DNA of 43,682 nucleotides from Vitrella brassicaformis (taxonomy: Eukaryota; Sar; Vitrellaceae), in contig CDMY01000380.1 in NCBI GenBank assembly GCA_001179505.1, positions 1 to 43,682 of the forward strand, given 5' to 3'. The position numbers were made by a program, and so were the translations under genes. This document shows positions 18,866-28,908 of this stretch, piece after piece; the stretch's first letter is position 1, and each line of letters starts with the position of its first letter. The notes under the pieces are model-generated. The model made no database searches and was not told where the DNA came from. It saw nothing but the letters and a program-made list of their open reading frames with translations.

Positions 18866-19942
18866 ATGATATTCCTTTTTCTACTCGTTACTGATTTCGT
18901 CGTTCTAAGCCAGAGCCTGCGGGTGGGTGCCTACACAGATGCCTCCGGCGTATTTGTCCGGAAGGACATGCCCGTGTCGGCTCAAACACACAATTACACC
19001 GGCGGTCCCGTTCCAACGCGTGACAACATTTTCGTTTTGTGGTGTGGCAAGCGTCCAGACACCCATGTTTCCCACCAACTTCAACACTTACTGAAGGGTA
19101 TATCCTTCTTTCAGCCCCAATCGCCCGTCTACTTCATTACCGAGAGGAAGATCCTATCAGCGAGTCTGGAGAAAAAATTGACTGCTTTCCCCAATGTACA
19201 CCCAGTCTTTTGGTCTTCTTCTTTTCTTGACGGCACTCCAGTCGAAGGCATCCAACCTGAGGAGCCGAACTGGGTAGAATTTAGCGATGTCGTTCGGGTA
19301 GTGGTACTTTGGCGCTGGGGCGGGACATACATCGACGCGGATGATCTTATGGTTGGCCCACTTATCCGGGATCTCAACGTTCTTCCCATCCTAGAATGGC
19401 CCGGGATGGAAACAATTAGTTGGAAGAACGCCACTCTCCCCTTGGTGGATGGTCGGCACAAGCACAACCCCAGCTTAAACCCAGAGTGGAATTTCCAAGC
19501 CCAAGCCGACCCCATGGTCAACTTTGAGCCAGGAAATCCCTTCTTATGGGCCTGGATGCAGAAGATGGCGGAGAATCGATCAAGTAGAGATTGGGGTCAA
19601 ATTATTCCCACAGAGATTATCCGCGCCCGTCCAAAGGAATTTGCTCGACATATCCACCTCGTCCCCCAACACTATCTCTTGATCCACCCCGCCTTTGCCC
19701 GGTTTTTTAAAGGCCAGGGGCCTCTCTTCCCACCTTATGATCTCCGTTTGGCCAATCTACCTATGTATGACACACCCATCACCAGGGACGAGTTCATGTC
19801 TGTCTGGGAAGAAATTGGGAGGGCAGAGTATAGTTCTTTCTTAGTCAAAAATTCAGGAATGAGAGGATGGAAAAGTAAAGGTGCCCTGCTTGACTTTCCT
19901 AGCTGGGTGGCCCATACGGACCCCAGCGAACTGAAACGTTGA
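18866..19942 (+). CDS. Type II membrane DXD-motif glycosyltransferase (GT32-like), single exon
   Basis: A single uninterrupted frame encodes 358 aa from the ATG at 18866; the frame is open upstream to a stop at 18800 without another ATG. The N-terminus (MIFLFLLVTDFVVLSQS) is a signal anchor. DVVRVVVLWRWGGTYIDADD (about residues 141-160) carries the sugar-nucleotide-binding DXD motif (D157-A-D159) in the arrangement of the Gly_transf_sug/alpha-1,4-glycosyltransferase family. A C-terminal segment (IHLVPQHYLLIHPAFARFF) resembles the Gb3-synthase-type tail. N-glycosylation sequons NYT, NAT and NRS are present. It probably acts in the Golgi lumen; donor and acceptor are unknown. It is the only sizeable gene here without introns, which may mean retroposition or later acquisition. 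Confidence 0.85.
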   Translation: MIFLFLLVTDFVVLSQSLRVGAYTDASGVFVRKDMPVSAQTHNYTGGPVPTRDNIFVLWCGKRPDTHVSHQLQHLLKGISFFQPQSPVYFITERKILSASLEKKLTAFPNVHPVFWSSSFLDGTPVEGIQPEEPNWVEFSDVVRVVVLWRWGGTYIDADDLMVGPLIRDLNVLPILEWPGMETISWKNATLPLVDGRHKHNPSLNPEWNFQAQADPMVNFEPGNPFLWAWMQKMAENRSSRDWGQIIPTEIIRARPKEFARHIHLVPQHYLLIHPAFARFFKGQGPLFPPYDLRLANLPMYDTPITRDEFMSVWEEIGRAEYSSFLVKNSGMRGWKSKGALLDFPSWVAHTDPSELKR

Positions 19943-20476
19943 AAAGTGAAATTCCAGGATACGGACCAGTCAGGAAGCAGAGAGAGACGCTATTGTGCCG
20001 CCGGTTCCTCAGTAGATGAGGGATAGGGGTGACCGACTCTGGTGGTAATGGGATCGGCGAATGGTTAGGTGGATGATGCGAATGAGAGAATTGCGATGTC
20101 CAGGTCACATCAGCCTTTCAACACATCTCCAAGGTCCGCAGAGCCGAAAGGCTGGCCGGACAAGCTCAGCCGCAACTTCTGTACGGTGAGTGCCCACCCA
20201 AAGGACAGGTCTTTTCAATGCAATGCATAGCGAGCGTGCCCTTTTCACTGCGTCTGCATATGCATATCTAAACCCTACACAATACATGCATATACAATAC
20301 ATGTATGTACAACACATGTATGTATATGCAACACAACGACATGCGTCTGTGCAGTCAATGAGCGTTGTCCATTGTTTCTGCATGTATTGTTTCCCTTCGC
20401 TTGATACGAACTGATGTAGGGTGAGCGTAGGCGAAGTCGATGGATTTCACACAGTGCCACACAGACTAGGCAAGGA
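19943..20476. other. No gene recognised
   Basis: Contains an interspersed CATGTATGTA/ATGCATATAC simple-repeat patch at about 20255-20335. No supported exon. Confidence 0.45.
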
Positions 20477-21331
20477 CTAATCGTCTTCCTCTTCTTCCCC
20501 GCCCTTGTGCAGATAGCCACACACTCATCATTCTTCACCTCCAACATGACCTGGGCCTTTCCTGCCTCAGCGGCGAGCTCTAACGAACGCACCTCCTCCC
20601 GTGCCCACTCCCTATACTCCTCAACAGCCATCTCAATATATCTATATCCTCTCTCTCAGCTGACAACACTGGGAATTTCTTGTAGAACATGGGGACCCGC
20701 TTGTGCTTGAGCTGACACTGAATATAGACCCTGCTGACTTGGGAATCATATGGGTCTCTCGTGAGTGCAACAGACAGGTGCTTCCTGTCTGGCCAACCTA
20801 GGATATCTGTAGGGCAGCCCTTCTTTTCTCTAGGGCACTCCTTCTCGTCTCTGGGGGACAAAAAAGTCCAGCCGCCTATTTACCGCTGCCTTCACCTCCG
20901 CGGCCTCCTTCTGGCTGGCGAACCTGTAATCTGACATGTCCGTGGCGTCCCAACCGAGGCGCCTCCGTATGTGCTCCCTTCAAACAGTGGCTTCCTGAAT
21001 GGCGTCCTGGACGGTCTCCTGGGTGGCTGAGAGGATGCGGAAGTAACGGCGGTGGCGACCCCAGGCACCCACGTGCACGTTTGTGCAAAGCCAGCTGCAG
21101 AGGGGCTCTCTCCATCGCACGCTGCCGAAGTAGATCTGTCGCTGTCTGGCAACAAGAATCAATCTCGTCAGGACTCATCCCTTTGCCGTAGATCCTCTTT
21201 CTGTCATCCTGCATGTCGCATTTCTCGAGAATTTTCTCGATCTCCTCTAACTCATCAGTGCGGTCAAAGAATAGACGAATGTCCTGAAGATGACAGGTGT
21301 CCCTACTGAACCTCGCCACTGAAAGAAACAA
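20477..21331 (-). CDS. Unrecognised multi-exon gene, charged and helical
   Basis: Several minus-strand segments look coding and are joined by plausible splice sites, though I could not phase all of them. After an acceptor (CATCTTCAG) comes DIRLFFDRTDELEEIEKILE and KGMSPDEIDSCCQ (about 21294-21135). A later piece has QIYFGSVRWREPLCSWLCTN and VHVGAWGRHRRYFRILSATQ (about 21140-21020). Next is DMSDYRFASQKEAAEVKAA followed by the donor GTAAAT (20944-20883). Then comes DRKHLSVALTRDPYDSQVSR to KKFPVLS (about 20790-20670), and finally EEYREWAREEVRSLELAAEA (about 20625-20560). The end may be an acidic GEEEEDD before the stop at 20477. It appears largely alpha-helical with coiled-coil character. No family assigned; start and ends are approximate. 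Confidence 0.45.
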
Positions 21332-21452
21332 ACAAGAGACACTTCCATGTCATGTCTCTACCCTTCTTTCACTTACATGGTCACCGCATCCCACTTGAAG
21401 CTGCATACGCCACCCATGTGGGTCGTGGGGATAATGTTGTTGGTCAGGAGGA

Positions 21453-23623
21453 ATGTCCGAGAGGTCTGGTCAGGAGGAATGTCCGAGAGGTCTTAATGTC
21501 GTCCCTTTCCCAGGCAGCCTGGGCCGCTTTCTCGAGAGGGCGGCCCACTGCGGTGAGGAGGAGTACGACGACGACGACGACGACTTGGACACGATCGTGG
21601 TGATTGAGTTGGATGGCGATAAGGACCGACAGGCGGCCGTCAAGGAGATGGTCGGTCTCCCAGCCGAGTCGCCCACCGAGCCACGCCCGTCCCCCGCAGC
21701 AGCAGCAGCTGGCACGTCGTCCTCCACCCGGCCCCCTGCTCGTCTGGCAGCGTCCTCAGCGTCTGGTGCCAAGGATGTCATTGAGCTAGATGGGGCGGGG
21801 GAAGGGCAACGGGGGGACGTAGTGATGACGGGCATTAGAAAGAGGCGACCAGCAACCACAGGCACCCCAGCAGTAGCCACCCCAGCAGCAGCCACCCCAG
21901 CAGCAGCCACCCTTGCAGCATCTGCTCGACAAGGAGGCTGAGAGGGAGGCGCTGGAGACGGCATACGGCCTTACGACGTGCCAGTGGTCGATCAGCAGAC
22001 CATCGAGCCTGCCCACATGCTGGAGACCACCTTCGCCAGCTTCGTGTTGCGACTCCCCTACTCCGATGACGACCGGCTCGATCTGCACACCAACATAGTG
22101 GGTGCATGTCTGAGGCTGACAGAGGATTACTGGAGAACCTTCACGCAGGTCCGCACCTATAGAAAGGCAAACACAGGAAAAGTGATGATTGTCTTGCTCT
22201 GCCCGTTGAACGTTCGATCGCGATCGTATGAACCGCCTGCTGTGCGTCGTGGATGAGCTCCACCGCCCTCAGCCGTAGACCGCCGGACGGCCTGGTGTTT
22301 GTTGGCGAATGCATCGCTGTCCGTGTGGCTCCTGCTTTATGGGCTTTGCACACGCGTTTAGCGCCTTGGAATATAAGGAGGGTGCCACAGGCAGGTTGGC
22401 CGGCCATTGTGGCGCGGCAACACAATCATGCACGCCTCATGATATATCCACACGTACGACACAGCACAAAGTTGGAAGGAAACACGGTTGCGTGTCTGTC
22501 TGTCTGTCTGTCTGTTCCCTGTCTTGTAGGCGAGACGCTCTTCGGTGATCTCGACGGCTGCACGTCGAGCGGCGTCTCTTGGCGTTCCTGGCGTCTCTCC
22601 TCGGCCAGGGAGGTGGCATTCCTCCTGCCCAGCCGGCGGACCCATTGAGCAGCTTCGTGGACGTTCTCTTCATCGTCGTCTGACTCTGATGGGGCTCATT
22701 CAACAAGTTTGGGCAGCTGATGGATACGATAGTGGTCATGTCGCACATCGCGCCGACCAATACGGGTCGACTCCGCAACTATCTGCTGCTGAATCAGCAA
22801 AAGATAGTCGCGAGAAGGACCTCTGCTTTGACGGCAACCTACAGGAGGCATTCTATTGTGCCGTGACGAACCGGCCTGCCACCGACGCCGGTTATGGAGC
22901 CTCACCTTGCTATGATGGTGCTCACCTAGTGAGTTTCTAGAGACAGCCAGGGTGTTATCTATGGACACAGTCATTTCGTAGTCATTTCGTCATTGAATTC
23001 GACACAGTCATTTCGTCATGGTCGAGTCTGTCGGCACCCACCGGTATGCCATAGCTGCATAGTGACCAGCCGGCCACATGCCCCGACCACCGGAAGGGGG
23101 TGTGATGGCCGGCTCCGTGTCTCGTGTAGCACCGTGGGACATTCAGAAACACCCTCCTGCTCCCTAGCGTGTGATGCATGATTGCCCGTGCGACCGAATG
23201 CCGCCAAGAGCCGGCCGCTGCTGCTGTCTTAGTTTTTTGCCACGTGTGGAGTTGCCTGTCGCCCTCTGTGGAGGTCCTGAGTGCTAATGTAAACTACGTG
23301 CATCAGCCGGCATACAACATTGCTAGTGTGATTTCATCGGCCGTCTTTATGCAATGTCATGGCGGTGTGCGGTGTGTCTCAGTTTGTTTCATTCACCACC
23401 ACACATCGCCACATAATGTATGACTGCACTACCACAGGTGCGGAACGAACCGATTGTTGCGCCGCTGCTGTTCACAGCCTCACGCCCGAATGTTTATCAC
23501 TGGCAAGGAGGCACTACCACCCATCACCGCTGGTGGACTCCCGTTGAACCCAAACCCTCGCAATCCCCTTCCTCGCTCACGCACTCGCCAGTCGTTATCT
23601 CCCCTCTGGGAAGCATTTTCTGA
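21453..23623 (+). CDS. Unrecognised multi-exon gene with an acidic VIELDG-repeat region (tentative)
   Basis: 21453-21941 encodes an acidic stretch (EEEYDDDDDDLDTIVVIELD) and a second VIELDG about 60 residues on, then Ala/Pro/Thr-rich simple sequence, before an in-frame TGA. The same frame resumes after it with PYDVPVVDQQTIEPAHMLET and RLTEDYWRTF (to about 22148, donor GTCCGC), so an intron or a break must remove the stop. Further plausible exon pieces are QLMDTIVVMSHIAPTNTGRL (about 22720-22780), SANVNYVHQPAYNIASVISS (about 23280-23340) and, after the acceptor CACTACCACAG, VRNEPIVAPLLFTASRPNVY through YHWQGG to a stop at 23623. Linking all of these into one gene is a guess; there may be two genes, and 23524-23769 minus also has a hydrophobic frame. 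No family recognised. Confidence 0.33.
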
Positions 23624-23937
23624 AGCAGCAAAACTAAGAATGCGGCGGCTAAACTACATACAATAAAAAATGACTTTCGATCCCGTGGGTTACGCCGCAT
23701 TGCGAAAATCCGTGTAACTCGAGCGGATGCCTCCCTTACACCTCTTGCGAGTGAATGCAGAGTAGTCATTCACTCAGAGAGCATGTCCAGAAGGCTAGGA
23801 GTAAATGACAGAGCTGTGTTTGTCCATCCCAACACTGTCGCCGATTGCCAATCACGATGCAGCAAATAGGAGCGCGTACTCACTCTGCTGTTTTATCTCA
23901 CTGCTCAGTGCTATTCGCTATCCTTCTTCTTCCTTTG

Positions 23938-25622
23938 CTAGCACCCCTCCCCTCCCCGGCCGTCCATCTCCACATCCGGCGGTCCAGGCCTACCCCGGTC
24001 CCCTCCAACCATCGCCCGCTTGATATCTGCGACAGGGTCGAGTGAGAACAGTGGCAGCCGCTTGTCCGTCAAGGATGGCGGCCTGGGCAACCTCAGGGGA
24101 GGGCTAGGAGGGCGTGCGGTGCCCGAGCCAGGGATCGACAGCGATATCATGGGGAGAGGCTGAGTTGGCGGAGAGCCGCCAGGCCACTGGTGCTGATGCT
24201 GGTGCCGCTGCGTCTGCTTGTTTAGGATATCGGGGACCAGCTTGGCCCTGCCGCAACCATCTCCCACCACCACCGTCTGGGTGCGACCGTCATACCTGAA
24301 TCACTCACACGAAACGAGAGACACGCCTTAGGTAGGTCGGCAGTGGATAAGACGACGGTGACGTACCAGAGGTAGTAAAGAGTCGTATGCTCCTTTGAGA
24401 GCTCGAGGCCGCTCTCCTCGCTGTTTTTCTGCTTTACCTGTATACGAGAAGCCTCAGATGCAACACAACGAGTGTATGCACCATCCCATGACTCGCTGAC
24501 CTGGTACAGCTTGATAGGTATGCAAGTGATTCGTGATGTTGGCCGCTGCTCACTCGGGGACACCTCGGTGCTTCCGGTTTTCCCATCTGTGCTTGCAGTG
24601 CTCCTGGTCGCTGATGGTGAGGCCTCAGACCCCCCATTGCCTCGGGAGCGCCGATCCTCTCTCTTGAGCTGCAGCGACACGAAGCAGCCCGCATCGAAGG
24701 CGCAAAACAGCACATTCTCGGACCGATCAAACGCCGCTGCCGAACACCGATGGTGCGAGTCGAGCGCATACACGTGAGCTGTCAGGCGGTAGGTGAGCAG
24801 GATCTCGTGCGACTGCGAGTCCCACACAATGAACTCACCGACGCAGCACGCCACAACGTAAGGCCCGCTGCCCGACCCGCCCAGAGTGTCCGTGATGTCG
24901 CAGTGGTTGACCGTCTCCCTCGCACCCAGCAGCTTGTGCACCACGCGGCCCCGCTCGAGCGAATAGACATATACTGGCACGTCCTCGAGGGAGCTTGTGT
25001 GGCCGCTGGCGTCCACCACTTGGCTCGCATGGCCCGCCAGGATGTGGTTCTTGGGCTTGTAGAAGGACACACACGTGACCGCAGACGAGGGACAGGGCTC
25101 TGGCGATGACGGAGCGCTCTCGGTACTCGGAGGTCGATACGTGCACGCCAATGCGTTGGTCTCGATAAAAAAGGACCGCAGAGTGCCATCCGCATAGCCG
25201 CAGACAAGAGCGTTGTTGAGGGGGCAGGCGATGCAGGTCAAGACTGGGGCTGAGGCATCCGAGTCCACCCCCTCTTCAGGCGCCGGGATCTCCTTCTGGA
25301 GCTTCAGAGTCACACCACTGTGGATGCGGATCACTCCGTCTTCACAGCCACTGAACAGGCAGGGGCCCAGTGCGCTCTTGGTGTTGAGGGCAGCACATCG
25401 GATGGCGCTTGAAGGCTGCACGCGATAGAGGTATTTCCGGATGCCTGACTTGGCGCTGAAGTTCTCGATAGAGTCTTTGGTGATGACAAGGATGCCGCTG
25501 GCTGCGCCCTGTTCCGCATCGAAGAAGGCAGCGACGACCTTCGGACGCTTGGAGAGAGGCAGATCCGTCCGCCCCTGCACTTGGTTCACAGGCCTGGTCA
25601 CCTGCAGGGCCTGGTTCCCCAT
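23938..25622 (-). CDS. WD40-like repeat protein
   Basis: The model uses two exons on the minus strand, 25622-24367 and 24295-23938, joined in phase (donor GTACGT; acceptor TGATTCAG), giving 537 aa. The ATG at 25622 (MGNQALQVT) is the first in the frame; upstream codons to 25661 lack an ATG. Repeated segments look like beta-propeller blades: LFSGCEDGVIRIHSG, LVCGYADGTLRSFFIE, VVACCVGEFIVWDSQSHEIL, VLFCAFDAGCFVSLQL and, across the intron, LYYLWYDGRTQTVVVGDGCG. Canonical WD or GH dipeptides are sparse, so the blades are diverged. A Ser/Thr-rich insertion sits near residues 300-330. The last 100 residues are His/Gln- and Pro-rich and probably disordered. It presumably acts as a scaffold, but I cannot name an orthologue. 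There could be a further small intron around VKQKNSEESGLELSK. Confidence 0.65.
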
Positions 25623-25775
25623 GAAGATGATAACGATACACCCCAGGTGAGATAAATACAAGATCGCGTGGCCGCCTTCGACCGCCGTGCGTTCGCAGGA
25701 GTCTCGCTGTTCGATTTGTGTCGCGGTCTCGGAGAGGGAATTGAGCTAGTGCCTGGCTAGTGCTCATTTGCTCGA

Positions 25776-25822
25776 ATTGGGCTAGAGCCCATTTGCGTCT
25801 TTCAGAAACAACACGTTCGGCA
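25776..25822 (+). repeat. Direct hairpin repeat, left copy
   Basis: GAATTGGGCTAGAGCCC, then TTTGCGTCTTT and GAAACAACACGTTCGG, nearly identical to 27285-27330 (about 3 mismatches in 46). GGGCTAGAGCCC is a palindrome with a 2-base centre. A weaker hairpin (GGCTAGTGCTC) lies just upstream. Confidence 0.75.
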
Positions 25823-25989
25823 GAAAAAACGTTCGATCACGATCGTATGGACGGCAAAGGAAAATCGGTAGCGGTGTTGTCTTGCTTGCACTACTAGAGA
25901 CACGTCGAGAAGCTTCGTTTTTTCGTTAAACTGATGTGCCCTAAAGCGGCAAGGTGTTGCTTGAAAAAGCTCGCGCGTGCGCCACTGAA

Positions 25990-26867
25990 GGAGAAATCCC
26001 CAAGGCACGAACTTCCTAAAAGATGCATCTACTGACTGAACACACGAAACGCGCCAGTTTGTGGTGGATGGGATGTTTCTCCTTTGTCCGTTCATGCAGC
26101 TGGTTGAGCTTTGTCTTTCTTGGTTGCCTTTTCGCAGGTCCCTCAGTGCCGCATCGACTTTGTCGAGCTTCTGGCGGTTAACGAAAGAGATCTCGCCGAC
26201 TATCGTGTAGTGGATATGCTTGTAAGGCTCCTCTCTGCAAATGCGGTCACCATCGACTGCCTGCTGCTTCCCCGTTTGGCGCCGCAGCCTCTTCTCGCCA
26301 CTCTCGAAGCCATCGAAGAGGTGCAGGAGCGAATCGACTGTCGAGCCTTCGGTGTTATCTGCAGCCACACCGGTAGGTAAGTGCCGCCAGACACAGCCAA
26401 TGTCTGCATTGCAGTTCAGCAGAACAAGCCTTCACGGCTTTCATGACGGTCTTACCGGTCAGGCACATGCGCAATGGCGCGATGTATTTATTGTCCCTCA
26501 GGTCTTTGTAGTGGTTCAGCAAGTGGCTGCAGATGATTTGGAACGCCCGCATCTGCTCTTCGTTCAATCGGTAACGGCTCGCCCAGTGAACAGAGAACGT
26601 CCTGTCGTCGACCGTCTCAGGCGGCTGCAATGCGGACGCCGGCTGCTCCAGCAGTCGAGTGAGGTCGGCAGCATCCATCGAGTGACCACAGTGTGTCTGG
26701 CGGCACTTCAGGAGGCTTGCTTCATCTGACGTGGCGCGGCTGTGGCCGATTTCATTTACCTTGTTGCGTTGCTGGTGCAGGTCATCGTTAGGCTGATCCT
26801 GGCGGCTCCCATTTGATTGACAAGCCGATTGACAGTCATCGAAGGCAGTCTTCGATAGCCCCTTCAA
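25990..26867 (-). pseudogene. Pif1/Helitron-type helicase relic (copy 2)
   Basis: Read on the minus strand: RLNEEQMRAFQIICSHLLNH and APLRMCLTGKTVMKAVKACS (26600-26420), then in another frame TYRCG/GVAADNTEGSTVDSLLHLF (about 26380-26320) and HYTIVGEISFVNRQKLDKVD (about 26205-26145). These match the helicase order Walker A, the TGVAA motif, and the Walker B DEISMV-type motif with the following KLDKVDAALR helix. Walker A lacks the expected Pro/Ala-Ala-Gly-Thr-Gly before Lys-Thr (an approximately five-residue deletion), and Walker B has Gly for Asp (VGEIS). With at least one frameshift it is a non-functional relic. Later helicase motifs and any Rep domain are absent. Direct hairpin repeats flank it at 25776 and 27285. 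Confidence 0.65.
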
Positions 26868-27284
26868 CAGGCGCGCTAGATTGATACATGTCTATTGATA
26901 TCATCGCTGCATATCGATAGGCTGGCATCCAATTGCATCCAGCGGTGCATTGATATACTTGGCGAAGCACGTCTTCAACACGGGCGCAGCAGAAGCGGCA
27001 ACATGGGGGGTGTCTTGTGTTCTTGGTGCAGCCCTCTGAGTACCTGTATGTTATCGACACGTCTGTCTTCGAGATCTGCATGCTTTTCAAGCCCTCGATT
27101 GTTGTCTGCATGTTTTTGAAACTCTCGCCATTGTTGCATGCGTCGGTGTGCTTCTCGCAAACACTCGTGCTGTGCACGTCTCTGTGACGCAGAATTGAAC
27201 CACCACTTCGCACGCTGCTTTCCACCCCTGCCCAATTCGCGGCCCGGGGTGCCCTACCCCTTACTCGGAATTCCGTGAATTGGG
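26868..27284. other. Inner sequence of the helicase element, no gene
   Basis: Lies between the relic's N-terminal end and the right flanking repeat. Minus-strand frames (26836-27225) show no recognisable domain. It ends in GC-rich CGCGGCCCGGGGTGCCC before the repeat. Confidence 0.4.
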
Positions 27285-27330
27285 CTAGAGCCCTTTTGCG
27301 TCTTTATGAAACAACACGTTCGGAATTTTG
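27285..27330 (+). repeat. Direct hairpin repeat, right copy
   Basis: GAATTGGGCTAGAGCCC followed by TTTTGCGTCTTTATGAAACA and ACACGTTCGG. Same orientation as the copy at 25776-25822, so the 1.55-kb helicase relic sits between direct repeats. The right copy ends only 60 bases before the ATG used for the next gene. Confidence 0.75.
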
Positions 27331-27389
27331 ATGGCGCAAGTTGGAGGCCTGAAGGGTTCGGACCACTTGATCCTCCCTCCCGTCTGGTC

Positions 27390-28640
27390 ATGGTCGTGTT
27401 GTACCTGGTTTCCCTCGTCTGCCTTGGCGCAAGTCCGGCGTTATCCTTACATGCTGCCGCCCCATTCTTGCATCATCGCTTGTGGAAGATGTTCGCCGAC
27501 AGGAGGAGCACAGGGGTTGCGGCTGCACCAATCCTAGAGCTTGAGGGCTTCAGGGAGCAAGTAGAACTTGACCGCGCAGGTGATCGTCGAACCCTGCTAC
27601 TTGCTGACTTGAAGGAACTCGGGAGCCTGGTGGCGTCTGGCAGCACTTCATCTTTGTTGTCCGGGCCGTTGGCCGTAGAGAGCAACATAGAAGACATGTC
27701 TGAGTTGCCGCTCTTGCAGGCACGAGTACTCCAGAGTTTTGCACCCCCTGACATGTTCACGCCCACCGTTCCGCCCAGGCTCAACAAGACGGTCTGGAAG
27801 GGAGATAAGCATCCTGAATATGACCTCCGCCTAGGTGAGTAGAAATGGACGCTGCATCCCTTCTCTCTGCATGAGACTTGTGTGTCCTGCAACAGGCCGC
27901 TTGTTGGACATGATTACGTATGGGTATCCGCAGCTCTTTGACTTCGAACCAGATTTGGAGCTCTTCGCGTACGCTTCACAAACATACCATGGCATTGCTC
28001 TTGACCTGCGCTATGGATGGATGTAGCAAGGACATCGTATTTGAAGACCCCGTTGGGCTCCAGCTGCGAGGGAGAAGCACGTACAAACAAATCTGGAAAG
28101 GTATGCAGATGTGAATTGTGGCTGCACGCAACTATTTCTCACATTGGCAGGGCTGTACTACCTGCGCAAGAGCATCGATTGGTACGAGATCCGCCATCAC
28201 GTCGTGTGGGATCCCTACATGGAGGTCGTTCGTGTTTCCTGGCACCTCAAGCTCAAGGTGAACGGCACGATCCGACAGCAATTAGGAAGGGGTGAATTGA
28301 TGGCAGAGCGGATCGATGCTTGCTGCTTCTCGCATGCATGACATCAGGCTCCGATGGTGTCAGACCTGATTTATGCCGACGGCATATCTGTTTATTACGT
28401 GAACGATGACGGGTACGCGGCCGTCGCGCGCACAGAGTTGCCAGTTCAGAACAATGTTGATGCTGTGTGCTCAGGCTGGTGACCAAGCACCAAGTGACTC
28501 TCCTCAATGCAAGGCCTCCATGGCTGTGGCGGGTGCTCAACATCAAAGGCTGGCTGTACTATCTTACTCCATCAGGCCCGCAGATAGTCCAACCCGCACC
28601 CTGTACCCCAATTCGACGTCAAGCGCCGAGGGTTGACTGA
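27390..28640 (+). CDS. DUF2358-like protein with signal peptide, probable plastid targeting
   Basis: Six exons (27390-27834, 27896-27968, 28027-28100, 28151-28257, 28348-28412, 28475-28640) give 309 aa in phase. MVVLYLVSLVCLGASPALS is a clean signal peptide, followed by a His/Ala/Arg-containing stretch that could act as a transit peptide. The core reads LGRLLDMITYGYPQLFDFEP, KDIVFEDPVGLQLRGRSTYK, then YYLRKSIDWYEIRHHVVWDP, VVRVSWHLKLK and YADGISVYYVNDDG. This is the pattern of the DUF2358/NTF2-like family of plants and algae (a DxxDVxFxDP start, a RGxxxYK turn and a GxSxYxxN end). The biochemical role of that family is unsettled. An ATG at 27306 would add 28 residues and bury the signal peptide, so 27390 is preferred. 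If the plastid reading is right, the organism has a secondary plastid. Confidence 0.68.
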
Positions 28641-28908
28641 AGAGGATGTGTCGTGAATGTGCATGCGAGACCAGTCGTGAGGCAGGCACTTCATTTAAGT
28701 CTTGCCAGTAGTCGAATGCCCTGCATAGCAATGCGACCTAATGCAGCCATTCATGCGGAACACACCACAACTATCTCTCCATCGGAACTTTCATTTGAAT
28801 TCTCCTGCTCGGAGACGACGAGACGACACCGCTGGTGGTCAGCATAAACAAGACAGAAAGATCCATCGCTTCGGTACTCACTGCCTCTGTCCCTTCCCTT
28901 TGCAGCAG

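Noticed and set aside
22982-23207. Frames over the GCCGGCCACA..TGGCCGGC inverted repeat near 23069-23117
   Set aside because: The sequence is an imperfect hairpin related in composition to the palindrome at 38512-38560, but similarity is too weak to call it a copy, and no gene reads through it.
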